64,000 nucleotides of DNA, taken from positions 1 to 64,000 of the forward strand of contig NZ_QJJP01000015.1 of NCBI RefSeq assembly GCF_003201565.1. Direction: 5' to 3'. Position 1 is the first letter of the stretch, and the number at the start of each line of letters is the position of its first letter. The notes under the pieces were generated by a model. That model saw nothing but the letters and a program-made list of their open reading frames with translations. It did no database searches and was not told the origin of the DNA. Source of the DNA: Nitrosomonas sp. Nm84 (lineage in GTDB: Bacteria > Pseudomonadota > Gammaproteobacteria > Burkholderiales > Nitrosomonadaceae). Shown piece after piece: positions 26,249-36,468 of the stretch. The translations under genes were made by a program, and so were the position numbers.

Positions 26249-27415
26249 TTAGATTTCTGCAACAATCCACTGTTCATTATGCAATACTAACTGCCTGTCA
26301 CAGTTCAAAGATTCATTGTTTTGCCCTGGCAATTCCATGATGACTATGTGCCCTGCTTTACGTAACTGTTCAATCTTAGCTTCTAATTCTGTATCTTTTT
26401 TCTGGAAAGGTGCGCGTATTCCTTTTGGATATGCTTTGGGTCTGACTAATTTGGATAACTCTCTTAGGTCCATGCTAAAGCCAGTTGCCGGTCGTGCTCG
26501 CCCAAAAGCTTTACCAATCTCATCATAACGCCCACCTAAAGCAATAGCGTTTGAACTCCCGTTGGCATAAGCAGCAAAAACAACACCTGTGTGATAATGA
26601 TACCCACGTAAATCAGCCAAATCGAATGAAATCTTATCGACAGTTGGCTTTAATTCTTCCTCAATGATATTAAGTTCATTAAGTGCTATCTTTATTTCAG
26701 GGTAATCTGGTAATCGTTCACTGGCATGTATCAGAATTTCTTTATCACCATATAAATCAGGTAACAGCATCAATGCCTCACGAGCATGTTTTGGCAACTT
26801 TATACACAATTCCTGTAGCGTTGAAATATCTTTTGCTTGCAAAACTGAGAATAATTCGGTTTCGAGTTCTCGCGATATACCCGCACCTTTAATTAATCCC
26901 CGGAAAACTGCCACATGCCCAAGATCCAGTTGAATTTCACCCACACCTGAAACAGATAAACATTGCAACATAAGCCGTTGAACTTCGAGATCGCTTTCCA
27001 AACCGGAGTGACCATAAAGTTCCGCGCCAATCTGCAATGGCTCTCGCGTCTGTGTTATTCCGGATGGTACGGTATGCAGCACACTATTGGCATAACATAA
27101 GCGTGTTATTCCTGCACAATTCAGCAAATGCGCATCAATCCTGGCAACTTGTGGCGTCATATCAGCACGCAAACCCATCATGCGCCCACTCAGTTGGTCG
27201 ATCACTTTAAACATTTGCAGATCCATGTCACTGCCACTACCGGATAATAGCGACTCCACATACTCCAATAAGGGCGGAATGACCTGTTGGTAACCATTCA
27301 CCAGCAATAAATCAATGATTTGCCGACGTACTATCTCAATATGAAGTGTTTCTACAGGTAATATATCTTCGACATATTCTGGAAGTAACCAATTACGCAT
27401 AGTCATGTTCGACAA
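26249..27415 (-). CDS. hisZ: ATP phosphoribosyltransferase regulatory subunit HisZ
   Basis: 388 residues, related to histidyl-tRNA synthetase but lacking the anticodon-binding domain. Family stretches include NWLLPEYVEDILPVETLHIE, FKVIDQLSGRMMGLRADMTP and a C-terminal GGRYDEIGKAFGRARPATGF. HisZ pairs with the short form of HisG to catalyse and regulate the first step of histidine synthesis, so a short hisG is expected elsewhere in the genome. The gene sits between the DUF2065 gene and purA, its conserved place. Confidence 0.93.
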   Translation of the reverse strand: MSNMTMRNWLLPEYVEDILPVETLHIEIVRRQIIDLLLVNGYQQVIPPLLEYVESLLSGSGSDMDLQMFKVIDQLSGRMMGLRADMTPQVARIDAHLLNCAGITRLCYANSVLHTVPSGITQTREPLQIGAELYGHSGLESDLEVQRLMLQCLSVSGVGEIQLDLGHVAVFRGLIKGAGISRELETELFSVLQAKDISTLQELCIKLPKHAREALMLLPDLYGDKEILIHASERLPDYPEIKIALNELNIIEEELKPTVDKISFDLADLRGYHYHTGVVFAAYANGSSNAIALGGRYDEIGKAFGRARPATGFSMDLRELSKLVRPKAYPKGIRAPFQKKDTELEAKIEQLRKAGHIVIMELPGQNNESLNCDRQLVLHNEQWIVAEI

Positions 27416-27449
27416 ACATCAATCAATAAAAAGAATTGAGAACAGCAAA

Positions 27450-27635
27450 TTAGCTTACGATAAGGAGTAGCATTAATCCAATCAACATCGAAGTCAGGCC
27501 TATAAAACGTATTTGACTATCATTAATTTCGATTAACTTTCTAAATGCTTCTCGCCAAGTGCTGGGAGATAAAAATGGCAGCATTCCTTCTAGAATCAAC
27601 ATCAATGCAACTGCAATCAGAAAAGTTTCCCACAT
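27450..27635 (-). CDS. DUF2065 small membrane protein
   Basis: 61 residues with two hydrophobic segments (FLIAVALMLILEGMLPFL and IGLTSMLIGLMLLLIV) around a conserved middle PSTWREAFRKLIE. This is the DUF2065 pattern seen between hflC and hisZ or purA in many proteobacteria. Function unknown; inner membrane. It is separated from hflC by a hairpin with a T tract, so it may be expressed by partial read-through or by its own promoter. Confidence 0.85.
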   Translation of the reverse strand: MWETFLIAVALMLILEGMLPFLSPSTWREAFRKLIEINDSQIRFIGLTSMLIGLMLLLIVS

Positions 27636-27677
27636 ATAACAGCGACTCCTGATTAATCAATTTCTCACTGCACTTTC

Positions 27678-27752
27678 AAAAAATAAACAAAAAAATTAAG
27701 AGGTTCTGTTGTAATCGAGTATAAAATTAACCGCGATTTCCAGAACCTCTTA
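27678..27752 (-). terminator. Rho-independent terminator after hflC
   Basis: TAAGAGGTTCTG (27697-27708) and CAGAACCTCTTA (27741-27752) form a perfect 12-bp stem with a 32-nt loop. On the minus strand it is followed by AATTTTTTTGTTTATTTTTT. It lies 145 bp after the hflC stop, so it should end the hfq-hflX-hflK-hflC transcript before the DUF2065 gene. The loop is longer than usual. Confidence 0.7.
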
Positions 27753-27896
27753 GAAAGTTACTGCAAAACAAAATTATATTCCTATTTACAAGAGCACCGC
27801 CCTAGATTCGGAAATAGCTCTCTATCTTATGAGCATGACATTTCCAGCAGGGTCTCTGAACAATAAATATCTTTTTATTCAGTCAGTTCTTAATTA

Positions 27897-28772
27897 TCAT
27901 TTACCAACATCAGGATTCTTCAAATATTTGAAGAAGTCGGAAGTCGGTTCAAGAACCATCATATCTCCCTTGTTCTTGAACGATTGTTTATACGCATCCA
28001 TGCTACGCCAGAAAGCATAAAACTCCGCATCTTTCTGAAAAGCCGCCGCATAAGTCGCAGCCGCTTGACTATCGCCATCACCCATTGTTTTCTGAGCTTC
28101 ACGATAAGCTTCTGCCAAAATAACTTCCCGCTGCCTGTCAGCATCAGCACGAATCTTCTCAGATTCAGCTGCACCGGTAGAGCGCAATTCATTGGCCACT
28201 CTTTTTCGTTCCGCTTCCATACGTCTATAAACAGATTCACTAACCTCTTGCGGCAGATCTACACGTTTCAAGCGCACATCAACAACTTCCACACCAATTG
28301 AGCGAGCATCATTGTCTGCTTTCTGACGCATAATCTCCATAATGACGTCCCGTTCACCTGAAACCACATCATGAACCGTTCGATTACCAAATTCGTCACG
28401 CAAACTGGCATTTATGGTTTGTGCTAAACGCGTTTGCGCCAGACCTTCATCCCCACGTACACTAATATAATATTGCTTGACATCAACAATGCGCCACTTA
28501 ACGAACAAGTCTACTAAAACGTTCTTCTTTTCTGATGTAATAAAACGTTCCGGTTCTTCCGTGTTCATGGTCAGAATACGTTTCTCAAAATAACGCACAT
28601 TCTGTGCTAAAGGAATTTTGAAATATAAACCCGGTTCAGTTTTAACATCGATCACTTCCCCCAATTGAAATAGAATTGCCTGTTGTCGCTCATCTACAAT
28701 ATAGATAGCTGAACTTCCCAGAAAAAAAACGGCAATAATTATGCCTGAAAATACTGATGTAAAATTTTTCAT
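27897..28772 (-). CDS. hflC: Protease modulator HflC
   Basis: 291 residues. One N-terminal membrane segment (VFSGIIIAVFFLGSSAIYIV) followed by the SPFH/band-7 domain with DERQQAILFQLGEV, KWRIVDVKQYY and the helical tail with RADADRQREVILAEAYREAQ. HflC forms a large periplasm-facing complex with HflK that regulates the FtsH protease. Its start directly abuts the hflK stop, so translation is probably coupled. The product is normal in length. Confidence 0.94.
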   Translation of the reverse strand: MKNFTSVFSGIIIAVFFLGSSAIYIVDERQQAILFQLGEVIDVKTEPGLYFKIPLAQNVRYFEKRILTMNTEEPERFITSEKKNVLVDLFVKWRIVDVKQYYISVRGDEGLAQTRLAQTINASLRDEFGNRTVHDVVSGERDVIMEIMRQKADNDARSIGVEVVDVRLKRVDLPQEVSESVYRRMEAERKRVANELRSTGAAESEKIRADADRQREVILAEAYREAQKTMGDGDSQAAATYAAAFQKDAEFYAFWRSMDAYKQSFKNKGDMMVLEPTSDFFKYLKNPDVGK

Positions 28773-29948
28773 CTATCTAATCTCCCGTTCACGACTGCGA
28801 AAAGATTCTCGTGTCCGTATACTGTTGTCAGATGCGGATTCCTGTGCTGAAGGTTGCACAGCTACCGGTGCTGGTGTGGATCCAGTCATTTGAATTAATT
28901 TATCCAACGGTAAATACAGTAGATTATTGCCGCTCTTCTGATCAACCAGAATCTTACTGGTATTAGAAAGTACTTGCTGCATCATATCCAAATACAAGCG
29001 CTCACGGGTCACTGTGGGCGCTTTGCTATATTCAACCAGGATCTGTTCAAAACGTCTGGCGTCACCTTCCGCACTTACAATGACGCGCTGCTTATACCCT
29101 TCAGATTCTTGAATTAATCGGGCCGCATTACCGACAGCTCTTGGAATGACGTCATTAGCATAAGCTTGGCCTTCATTTTTTTGCCGTTCCCTATCTTGCC
29201 CGGCTTTCACTGCATCATCAAACGCAGCCTGAACTTGTTCCGGCGGTTGTGCATTTTGCATCGTTACTTTACTGATAGAAATACCTATTTCATAGCGATC
29301 TAGAATCTTTTGCATTAACTGCGTTGCTTTAGCAGCCACTTGCTCGCGACCTTCGTAGAGAACATAATCCATTTTGCTTTTGCCGATGACTTGTCTAATT
29401 GCAGTTTCTGCAGCCTGCAAAACTGCATCATCAGGACTTCTATTTTTAAATAAAAACTTCTCTGGATCATTCAAAATATACTGCACCGCAAACTGGATAT
29501 CGATGATGTTTTCATCATCAGTCAGCATCAATGATTCCCTGAGTACTTTACTCCTCACATTGTTACGGTAGCCAATTTCAACCGTACGAACTTGACTGAC
29601 ATTCACTATCTCCACTTTTTCAACGGGATAAGGTAGGTGCCAACGTAAACCTGCTGGAGCGGTTTCTACAAATTGACCGAAGCGTAATACAACACCTCTA
29701 TGTCCCTCTTCGACAATATAGAATCCACTGCCCAACCACACCACTACTAACAAACCCAATATTAATGCAATATTACCGCCACTTTGCTGCTTCGGAGCTT
29801 TATCACGTGGCCCATCATCATCCCCGCCACCTTTTTTTTGTCCAAAAATATTATTAATCTTTTTATTGACATTGCGCAGCACGTCGTCCAGATCTGGTGG
29901 ACCAGAATCACCTTTATTTTTTCCCCACTGTGGATCATTTAATCCCAT
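28773..29948 (-). CDS. hflK: Protease modulator HflK
   Basis: 391 residues. A Gly/Asp-rich cytoplasmic start (NVNKKINNIFGQKKGGGDDD), one membrane segment (ALILGLLVVVWLGSGFYIVE) and the SPFH domain with EEGHRGVVLRFGQFVETAPA and GLRWHLPYPVEKVEIVNV. It partners HflC around FtsH. The C-terminal tail after residue 355 is Ser/Arg-rich and low in complexity, as in other HflK proteins. It lies 21 bp downstream of hflX in the operon. Confidence 0.94.
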   Translation of the reverse strand: MGLNDPQWGKNKGDSGPPDLDDVLRNVNKKINNIFGQKKGGGDDDGPRDKAPKQQSGGNIALILGLLVVVWLGSGFYIVEEGHRGVVLRFGQFVETAPAGLRWHLPYPVEKVEIVNVSQVRTVEIGYRNNVRSKVLRESLMLTDDENIIDIQFAVQYILNDPEKFLFKNRSPDDAVLQAAETAIRQVIGKSKMDYVLYEGREQVAAKATQLMQKILDRYEIGISISKVTMQNAQPPEQVQAAFDDAVKAGQDRERQKNEGQAYANDVIPRAVGNAARLIQESEGYKQRVIVSAEGDARRFEQILVEYSKAPTVTRERLYLDMMQQVLSNTSKILVDQKSGNNLLYLPLDKLIQMTGSTPAPVAVQPSAQESASDNSIRTRESFRSREREIR

Positions 29949-29969
29949 AATAATTCCTGTTTTGTTCGT

Positions 29970-31142
29970 TCAAAAAAATCCTTGTACCGTAGCACAGCCT
30001 TCAGTTATTTTCTTTGTATCGGTCGATTCTTCATACATTTTTTTGGAGTTTTCTGCGCTTGCTTCTGTCAATGCTTGCCTTACAAACTCTATACCCTCGC
30101 CTGTTTTTGCACTTAAACGAATGCGTGATATTCTATCATATTCATCACGCCCGCAACCTTTACCGTCTAAAGACAAGTCAGTTAAATCAATCTTGTTCAG
30201 GATTAAAATCTGAGGAATAGAATCAGCACCAATCTCCTTTAATATTTTGTTAACCTCTTCAACTTGTTCATCCCGATTGGGGCTGCTGGCATCTATCACA
30301 TGAAGCAGTATATCAGCTTGAACAGTCTCTTCAAGCGTCGCACGAAATGCCGCAACCAAGGTGTGCGGCAATTCACGAATAAACCCTACTGTATCCGAAA
30401 TTACAACTGAGCTGCTCGGTGTAAGAAACAATTTTCGTGTTGTTGTATCCAATGTGGCAAACAGCTGATCTGCAGTATACGATTGTGCACGTGTCAATTT
30501 ATTAAATAATGTCGATTTCCCCGCATTGGTATAACCAACTATGGACACCGACAATACATTGGTGCGCTGCCTTGATCGTCTTTGTACATTACGTTGACGC
30601 TGTAAGGTTGCAAGCTTCTCTTTAAGTAACTTAACTCGCTTTCTAATTAACCTTCGATCTGTTTCTAATTGGGTTTCACCGGGACCACGCAAGCCTATAC
30701 CACCTTTTTGTCTTTCTAAATGAGTCCATCCCCGCACTAATCGAGTTGCCAGATGCTCAAGTTGTGCCAATTCAACCTGCAGCTTTCCCTCATAGCTCTT
30801 AGCTCGCTGAGCGAAAATATCCAGAATTAGGCTAGTGCGATCAATAACATTGCAATTCAAACGTACAGACAAATTACGTTGCTGAGCCGGTGATAAATCA
30901 TGGTTAAAAATAACCAATGGCACTTTATTCTGCATGATTACTTGCGCCAATTCTTCGACTTTGCCGCTTCCAATGTAGGTCGTAGGGTCAGGTCGGGCAC
31001 GCTTTCCTTCAATAACTGCTACTACTTGGAGCTTACTGCTGAGGGCCAGCTGCTGTAATTCTTGCACGCGATCGACATGATCACCATTGCCAAAATCAAG
31101 GCTAACTAAGACAGCTTTATCCGCTACGGGCAATTTATGCAT
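29970..31142 (-). CDS. hflX: Ribosome-associated GTPase HflX
   Basis: 390 residues. The N-terminal HflX domain has TYIGSGKVEELAQVI and FNHDLSPAQQRNL; a helical linker carries GGIGLRGPGETQLETDRRLI; the GTPase domain has the P loop GYTNAGKSTLFNKLT, DTVGFIRELPHTL and the NKID base-recognition motif. HflX splits stalled or stressed 70S ribosomes. It lies 21 bp after hfq on the same strand, the standard arrangement, and before hflK. Confidence 0.95.
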   Translation of the reverse strand: MHKLPVADKAVLVSLDFGNGDHVDRVQELQQLALSSKLQVVAVIEGKRARPDPTTYIGSGKVEELAQVIMQNKVPLVIFNHDLSPAQQRNLSVRLNCNVIDRTSLILDIFAQRAKSYEGKLQVELAQLEHLATRLVRGWTHLERQKGGIGLRGPGETQLETDRRLIRKRVKLLKEKLATLQRQRNVQRRSRQRTNVLSVSIVGYTNAGKSTLFNKLTRAQSYTADQLFATLDTTTRKLFLTPSSSVVISDTVGFIRELPHTLVAAFRATLEETVQADILLHVIDASSPNRDEQVEEVNKILKEIGADSIPQILILNKIDLTDLSLDGKGCGRDEYDRISRIRLSAKTGEGIEFVRQALTEASAENSKKMYEESTDTKKITEGCATVQGFF

Positions 31143-31163
31143 ACCTGAATCATTATTCAGGCA

Positions 31164-31409
31164 CTAAGTGTCATGTGCTTCCACTGTTTCAATCGGCATG
31201 GTAACCGCTCTTGCAGGCACCACTGTAGAAATTGCATGTTTATATACCATTTGCGTCACTGAGTTTTTTAACAGCACCACATATTGATCAAACGAATCAA
31301 TTTGTCCTTGCAATTTGATACCATTCACCAAATAGATTGATACCGGAATATGTTCTTTACGCAATATATTCAGAAATGGATCTTGCAGTAACTGTCCCTT
31401 GTTACCCAT
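31164..31409 (-). CDS. hfq: RNA chaperone Hfq
   Basis: 81 residues: [20 protein letters not shown] and the Sm2 motif YKHAIST, preceded by the Sm1 part with [20 protein letters not shown]. Hfq is a hexamer that pairs small RNAs with mRNAs. The C-terminal tail after VVPARAV is short (about 14 residues). It is the first gene of hfq-hflX-hflK-hflC; GGGAGTT just upstream of the start is the likely ribosome site. Confidence 0.96.
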   Translation of the reverse strand: MGNKGQLLQDPFLNILRKEHIPVSIYLVNGIKLQGQIDSFDQYVVLLKNSVTQMVYKHAISTVVPARAVTMPIETVEAHDT

Positions 31410-31644
31410 GGGTAACTCCCTATTCTAATTATTGGTTATCGGAATAGTGACTCTACTTGATTTTTTAATGTAAATCTACATTAGATTGCACCAACACTGC
31501 AACACCTTGATTTGGCATTAACTCCCAACCATTATGAGAACTGTCAAAATTTATGTTTACTCTATTCTTACGATATTTCAAGCACCCAAACTGGATTTCC
31601 AGTCTGGATACTTAAATTGCATTCATCGCTTCAATGACAAGATT

Positions 31645-31682
31645 TAAAAAACCGTCTTTTAATTCAGACAATTAAAATGGTT
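31645..31682 (-). terminator. Terminator overlapping the stop of the diheme peroxidase gene
   Basis: On the minus strand AACC-A-TTTTAATT pairs with AATTAAAA-GAC-GGTT around the loop GTCTG, followed by TTTTT. The stop codon TAA (31672-31674) is inside the left arm, so the terminator is built into the gene end. Confidence 0.6.
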
Positions 31683-32664
31683 CAGGTCTTGGCGTACTAT
31701 TATTGGAAGGCGGCAGAATCGGCATCTTAAAGTCAGGCTGTTCACCGGTTAGTGTTTTTAAGAAGGCAACAATACTGTCAATTTCCTTCTTATCAAAATC
31801 ACGATCCAATTGCACTTTTCCCATTGTTTTTACAGCATCTTCCAATGTCGCTGCTGCGCCATCATGAAAATAGGGGTAGGTTAATTCAATATTACGCAGC
31901 GTTGGTACTTTAAAAACGTTTAAATCAGTATCTTTTCCGGTAACCGCTTTTCTGCCTTCCGCTTTACTCGCTGTTTTATAAGGATGGTATACGCCAAACT
32001 TCTGATACAGTGCACCACCTACCGCTGGTCCATTATGGCAGCCTGAGCAACCGCTACTCTTAAATAATTCATATCCTTCCAATTCCTGCGGATTTAATGC
32101 TTTCTTATCGCCTTCCAGCCACTTATCAAAACGCGATCCCGGCGTAACCAAAGTTTCCTCAAAAGCTGCAATTGCAGTCGTCACGCGATCAATATCCACC
32201 TGATCAGAGCCAAATGCTTTTTGAAAATGCCCGCGATACTGAGGAATTGATTGCAAAACCTCGACAGCCGCTTTATGCGTTGATGCCATCTCCCCTGGGT
32301 TTGCAATAGGCCCCCCTGCCTGCTCTTTTAAATCTTTAGCACGTCCATCCCAAAATTGCGCCAAATTCATACTGGCATTCAATATTGTGGGAGCATTAAT
32401 GGGTCCTTGTTGCCATGCGTGACCAATAGAAGTCGGAATATTATCTGTGCCTCCCATGCTCAAATTGTGGCAGGAATTACAGGAAATAAAACCGGATTTC
32501 GATAGACGCGGATCGAAAAATAACATCTTACCTAATTCAACCATATCCGCATTTTTCACTACTGGCGCTTTAATGGGCTGGATAGGCTCATTGGCTAAAA
32601 CATTAATCGAGGCGACAAGAGCGCCAATCGATAACAGTGACGCAACCAGTGTACGTATCTTCAT
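31672..32664 (-). CDS. Diheme cytochrome c peroxidase (MauG/CcpA family)
   Basis: 330 residues with a signal peptide (SLLSIGALVASINVLA). Two heme-c motifs, CNSCH near residue 62 and CSGCH near 208, are at the spacing of bacterial diheme peroxidases. Conserved stretches are VELGKMLFFDPRLSKSGFIS, NAPTILNASMNLAQFWDGRA and a C-terminal ELTYPYFHDGAAATLEDAV with a candidate heme ligand histidine. It would reduce hydrogen peroxide in the periplasm using cytochrome electrons. It is a single gene with its own terminator. A MauG-type oxidising role is less likely but not excluded. Confidence 0.9.
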   Translation of the reverse strand: MKIRTLVASLLSIGALVASINVLANEPIQPIKAPVVKNADMVELGKMLFFDPRLSKSGFISCNSCHNLSMGGTDNIPTSIGHAWQQGPINAPTILNASMNLAQFWDGRAKDLKEQAGGPIANPGEMASTHKAAVEVLQSIPQYRGHFQKAFGSDQVDIDRVTTAIAAFEETLVTPGSRFDKWLEGDKKALNPQELEGYELFKSSGCSGCHNGPAVGGALYQKFGVYHPYKTASKAEGRKAVTGKDTDLNVFKVPTLRNIELTYPYFHDGAAATLEDAVKTMGKVQLDRDFDKKEIDSIVAFLKTLTGEQPDFKMPILPPSNNSTPRPEPF

Positions 32665-32844
32665 CGGTATTCTCCCTAAAAACGGCTGTAATGGCGCAGC
32701 CGGTTACGCCTGATGAAACATTCACAAGTGGGAATCTTAAAACACAAAACAAGGCGACAATATCCTGCTTCTCAAAAAATAACAGAATAATTCATATGTA
32801 CTCGTCGATACTTTATAGCAGAATAATTTCTCACAACGAATAGA

Positions 32845-33408
32845 TTATTCATTGACTTCCAATTGACTGGCCAAGCCAATTTTAGTGGCTTCTTTAGGCA
32901 CATTATTTTTGTCGTAACCAGAACTTTGACACACATCTGTTTTTAGTAAACGCGACAGCTCTGTTAATGCCTGCTTATAAACCTTACGTTTAAATTCAAC
33001 CACTGAATCCAACTCAACCCAATATTGATTCCAACGCCACGCATCAAATTCCGGATGCGTGCTTCCACGCAGCGAAACATCACTGTCACGCCCGATTAAG
33101 CGCAACAGGTACCAAATCTGCTTCTGTCCCTTATAATTTCCCCGCCACTCACGCCTTATCCAACGCTCAGGTACCTCATAACGCAACCAATCACGTGTTC
33201 GCCCAACAATCTCCACATGATTTGGACGCAACCCTATCTCCTCGGTTAATTCCCGATACATAGCCTGCTCAGGGCTTTCCCCTGATTTGATACCACCTTG
33301 GGGAAATTGCCAAGAATTCTGCCTGATACGTTTGCCCCAAAAAACTTCATTCTTTGAATTCAGCAGGATAATACCGACATTGGGGCGGTATCCATTACGG
33401 TCAATCAT
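32845..33408 (-). CDS. rppH: RNA pyrophosphohydrolase RppH (Nudix family)
   Basis: 187 residues. The Nudix box is complete ([20 protein letters not shown]), preceded by [20 protein letters not shown] and followed by the RppH-specific [10 protein letters not shown]. RppH removes pyrophosphate from the 5' end of mRNA to start decay. The C-terminal 35 residues ([15 protein letters not shown]) are less conserved, as usual. It is divergent from proS across about 200 bp, the common betaproteobacterial order. Confidence 0.93.
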   Translation of the reverse strand: MIDRNGYRPNVGIILLNSKNEVFWGKRIRQNSWQFPQGGIKSGESPEQAMYRELTEEIGLRPNHVEIVGRTRDWLRYEVPERWIRREWRGNYKGQKQIWYLLRLIGRDSDVSLRGSTHPEFDAWRWNQYWVELDSVVEFKRKVYKQALTELSRLLKTDVCQSSGYDKNNVPKEATKIGLASQLEVNE

Positions 33409-33617
33409 GTAAATTACCCATTTGACCCATCAAATGTATAGATTTTTTCATACTTTATTGCAGATTGAAAGTGTCCACAAAACAAAACTCCATACTTTCG
33501 TTATAGCTTCATTTGCCAGCGCCAAGTTATCTGCATACTTATGTATAGACTAATCCGCACTTCCTTTACTATTTCAAGGTAAAATTGCGTTAATTTATCA
33601 TCATAATGGAATCATTC

Positions 33618-35327
33618 ATGCGCGTCTCGCAATTTTTTATTTCAACCCTCAAAGAAGCACCTGCTGAAGCGGAACTCATTAGTCATAAATTGATGCTACG
33701 TGCCGGGCTTATCAAACGTCTCGGCAGCGGATTATATACCTGGATGCCACTAGGCTTGAGAATACTCCGAAAAATAGAAAATATTGTTCGTGAAGAAATG
33801 AACAAAAGTGGCGCCATAGAGGTTCTAATGCCCGCCATACAACCTGCAGAGTTGTGGCAAGAAACGGGTAGATGGGATATATTCGGACCACAAATGCTAA
33901 AAATCAAGGATCGTCATGAGCACGACTTCTGCTTCGGTCCTACCCATGAAGAAATCATCACCGACATAGCACGCAAAGAAATCAAAAGTTACCGCCAGCT
34001 ACCACTTAATTTTTATCAAATTCAAACTAAATTTCGCGATGAAATTCGACCACGTTTTGGAGTTATGCGTGCACGAGAGTTCTTGATGAAAGATGCGTAT
34101 TCGTTCCATACTGATGCAGATAGCTTGGCGCAAACTTATCAACTTATGTATGAAACATATAGTCGTATTTTTACCCGTCTTGGATTGAAATTTCGTGCTG
34201 TAGCGGCCGATACCGGCGCCATCGGTGGCAGTGGCTCGCATGAATTTCATGTGCTAGCAGAATCCGGCGAGGATGCCATTGCATTTTGCCCGGATTCAGA
34301 TTATGCCGCCAATATTGAATTAGCCAGTGCACTGATATCGCAACAGGAGCATGATAAACCCACAGGTGTCATGCAAAAAATCTCGACACCCAATAAAAAA
34401 ACTTGCGCTGAAGTGGCAGCGTTCTTAGGAATGCCCTTACAACAAACCGTCAAAACGCTCGCAATAAAAGTACATGACAAAATATTCTTATTGCTGCTGC
34501 GCGGCGACCACCAGCTCAACGAATTGAAAGTCAGGAAAATACCCTTTTTATCTGAATTTCAAATGGCAAGTGAAGCGGATATCCTACAAGAAACTGGAAC
34601 AATACCTGGATATATCGGCCCCGTTGGTTTAGAAACTTGTGTAATTGCTGATTATGCTGTCATCAGCATGAGTAATTTCATTTGTGGCGCAAACGCAGAA
34701 GGCTTTCATCTGACCCATGTCAATTTTGAGCGCGATCTTAAAATACCCGATCATGTTTTCGATATCCGCAATGTTGTTGCAGGCGATGCTTCGCCCGATG
34801 GTAAGGGAACACTGGAAATTTGTCGCGGCATTGAGGTCGGCCATATTTTTCAGTTGCGTACAAAATATTCTGAAATCATGAAAGCGGGTTATCTCGATGA
34901 ATCAGGTCAAATGCGATATATGGAAATGGGGTGCTATGGTATTGGCATTTCACGCATTATTGCTGCCGCCATCGAGCAGAATCATGATGAACATGGCATT
35001 ATTTTTCCAGCCACAATGGCTCCTTTTCAGCTTGTCATTGTTCCGATCGGCCTGCAAAAAAGCAATCAGGTAAAAGACACGGTGGAAAAACTCTATCAAC
35101 AATTCTCAAATGCTCGGGTCGAAGTACTTCTGGATGATCGAGACGAACGTCCTGGTGTCATGTTTGCTGATATGGAGCTCGTGGGAATTCCACATCGAAT
35201 TGTTATTGGCGAACGAGGATTGAAACAATCTGTTGTTGAATACCAAGGGCGAAAAGATGAAGCTTCGCAAGCAATACCTATCGATGAAATTTTTTCATTT
35301 ATAACAACCAAGTTATGCATAAATTAA
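33618..35327 (+). CDS. proS: Prolyl-tRNA synthetase (bacterial type with editing domain)
   Basis: 569 residues from the start [20 protein letters not shown]; an upstream in-frame ATG at 33606 adds four residues. Class II motifs are visible: [27 protein letters not shown] and [20 protein letters not shown]. The insertion (editing) domain at about 230-400 has KTLAIKV and [13 protein letters not shown]. The anticodon domain ends [20 protein letters not shown]. It charges tRNA-Pro. The stop overlaps the next gene by 13 bp. Confidence 0.96.
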   Translation: MRVSQFFISTLKEAPAEAELISHKLMLRAGLIKRLGSGLYTWMPLGLRILRKIENIVREEMNKSGAIEVLMPAIQPAELWQETGRWDIFGPQMLKIKDRHEHDFCFGPTHEEIITDIARKEIKSYRQLPLNFYQIQTKFRDEIRPRFGVMRAREFLMKDAYSFHTDADSLAQTYQLMYETYSRIFTRLGLKFRAVAADTGAIGGSGSHEFHVLAESGEDAIAFCPDSDYAANIELASALISQQEHDKPTGVMQKISTPNKKTCAEVAAFLGMPLQQTVKTLAIKVHDKIFLLLLRGDHQLNELKVRKIPFLSEFQMASEADILQETGTIPGYIGPVGLETCVIADYAVISMSNFICGANAEGFHLTHVNFERDLKIPDHVFDIRNVVAGDASPDGKGTLEICRGIEVGHIFQLRTKYSEIMKAGYLDESGQMRYMEMGCYGIGISRIIAAAIEQNHDEHGIIFPATMAPFQLVIVPIGLQKSNQVKDTVEKLYQQFSNARVEVLLDDRDERPGVMFADMELVGIPHRIVIGERGLKQSVVEYQGRKDEASQAIPIDEIFSFITTKLCIN

Positions 35328-35893
35328 CGATTACGATTGTTGCTTTGCTTTGCTGCACTAGTGTACATGCCAATAATCCGCATTATGAGCAGCTTGCTGC
35401 CTACGCCCAAACCGGCATATTTCACGAAACCAGCGATCAAGCAGTGTCGTATTCGGAGTATGCTGCCATGGCCGATAACATCACATGGCTTGTTATCATG
35501 AGTCGCCGATTGGAAAAATTTATACCTGATACGCTTGAGCGGGAAGAATTTCTGCGCACGGTTTACTATGAAGCAACGCGGGCAGGATTGGATCCCCAAC
35601 TCATATTAAGTGTCATTCAAGTCGAGAGTGGCTTCAAGAAATATGCCGTTTCCTATGCCGGTGCGCGCGGCTATATGCAAATCATGCCGTTCTGGATCGA
35701 TCTCATCGGTCATCAGGATCACAATCTCTTTCATTTACGCATCAACTTGCGCTATGGATGCACTATTCTGCGCCATTACCTTGATCAGGAAAAAGGTGAC
35801 TATTTCCGCGCGCTGGGCCGATATAACGGTAGCCTTGGTGAAGCGACTTATCCACAACTGGTATTCGATAAATGGTTGAGTACTTGGCGATAA
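35315..35893 (+). CDS. Lytic murein transglycosylase (SLT domain)
   Basis: 192 residues with a signal peptide ([10 protein letters not shown]). The SLT domain shows the catalytic glutamate in [12 protein letters not shown], then [13 protein letters not shown] and a C-terminal [16 protein letters not shown]. It would cleave peptidoglycan glycan strands in the periplasm. It starts inside the last 13 bp of proS in another frame, so translation may be coupled, and the pair is seen in related species. Length is on the short side for a soluble SLT enzyme. Confidence 0.88.
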   Translation: MHKLTITIVALLCCTSVHANNPHYEQLAAYAQTGIFHETSDQAVSYSEYAAMADNITWLVIMSRRLEKFIPDTLEREEFLRTVYYEATRAGLDPQLILSVIQVESGFKKYAVSYAGARGYMQIMPFWIDLIGHQDHNLFHLRINLRYGCTILRHYLDQEKGDYFRALGRYNGSLGEATYPQLVFDKWLSTWR

Positions 35894-35978
35894 ACGCTTC
35901 ATCACCTCATGATTAGCAAACTGGATCAGAATTCCGCCCAGAGCTGCACAGAATTGATGCCATCGTGTTGACTGTTCT

Positions 35979-36467
35979 TCACTTTTTAGAAGATTTCGAT
36001 TCAATAAACGTTTCTATACTCTCGCGCGAAATAATGCCCAACTGGCGTGCAGCCGGATTACCATCCGGATCGTAAAAATACGTACTGGGTAAAAGCGAGA
36101 TATCATCCAATTGAGAAGCAATCTCCCGATTCCCCAGAACGGTAGGATAAGTAATTGACATCGACCGCACAAAATCCATCACCACTTGCGGATCGCCAGA
36201 ATCCATCGCCACACCAATTACCATAATATCTTTTCGGCTCTCATACAATGCGATCAAATCCGGAATCTCTTTTAAGCAGGGCGGGCACCAGGTTGCCCAG
36301 AAGTTAACCAGTACCCATCGCCCTTTGTAGTCTTCAAGCTTATGAATTTTCCCTGTTGCATCCTGAAACTCAAAGGCCTGTACCGGAGCGCTCAATAGCA
36401 GCGCCATCAGGCAAAATGACCATGCCAATTTATGTTTCAGTATTTGGTAGCGTAATTGACAAGCCAT
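35979..36467 (-). CDS. TlpA-like thiol-disulfide protein (periplasmic thioredoxin fold)
   Basis: 162 residues. A signal peptide (AWSFCLMALLLSAPVQA) precedes a thioredoxin fold with the active site WCPPC in NFWATWCPPCLKEIPDLIAL, and later a cis-proline-type LPSTYFYDPDG. This is the TlpA/ResA-type family that reduces disulfides, often for cytochrome c maturation. The CPPC centre agrees with a reductant. It lies one base beyond the end of the leuA frame, so the two genes are nearly contiguous and may share a transcript. Confidence 0.85.
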   Translation of the reverse strand: MACQLRYQILKHKLAWSFCLMALLLSAPVQAFEFQDATGKIHKLEDYKGRWVLVNFWATWCPPCLKEIPDLIALYESRKDIMVIGVAMDSGDPQVVMDFVRSMSITYPTVLGNREIASQLDDISLLPSTYFYDPDGNPAARQLGIISRESIETFIESKSSKK

Positions 36468-36468
36468 A

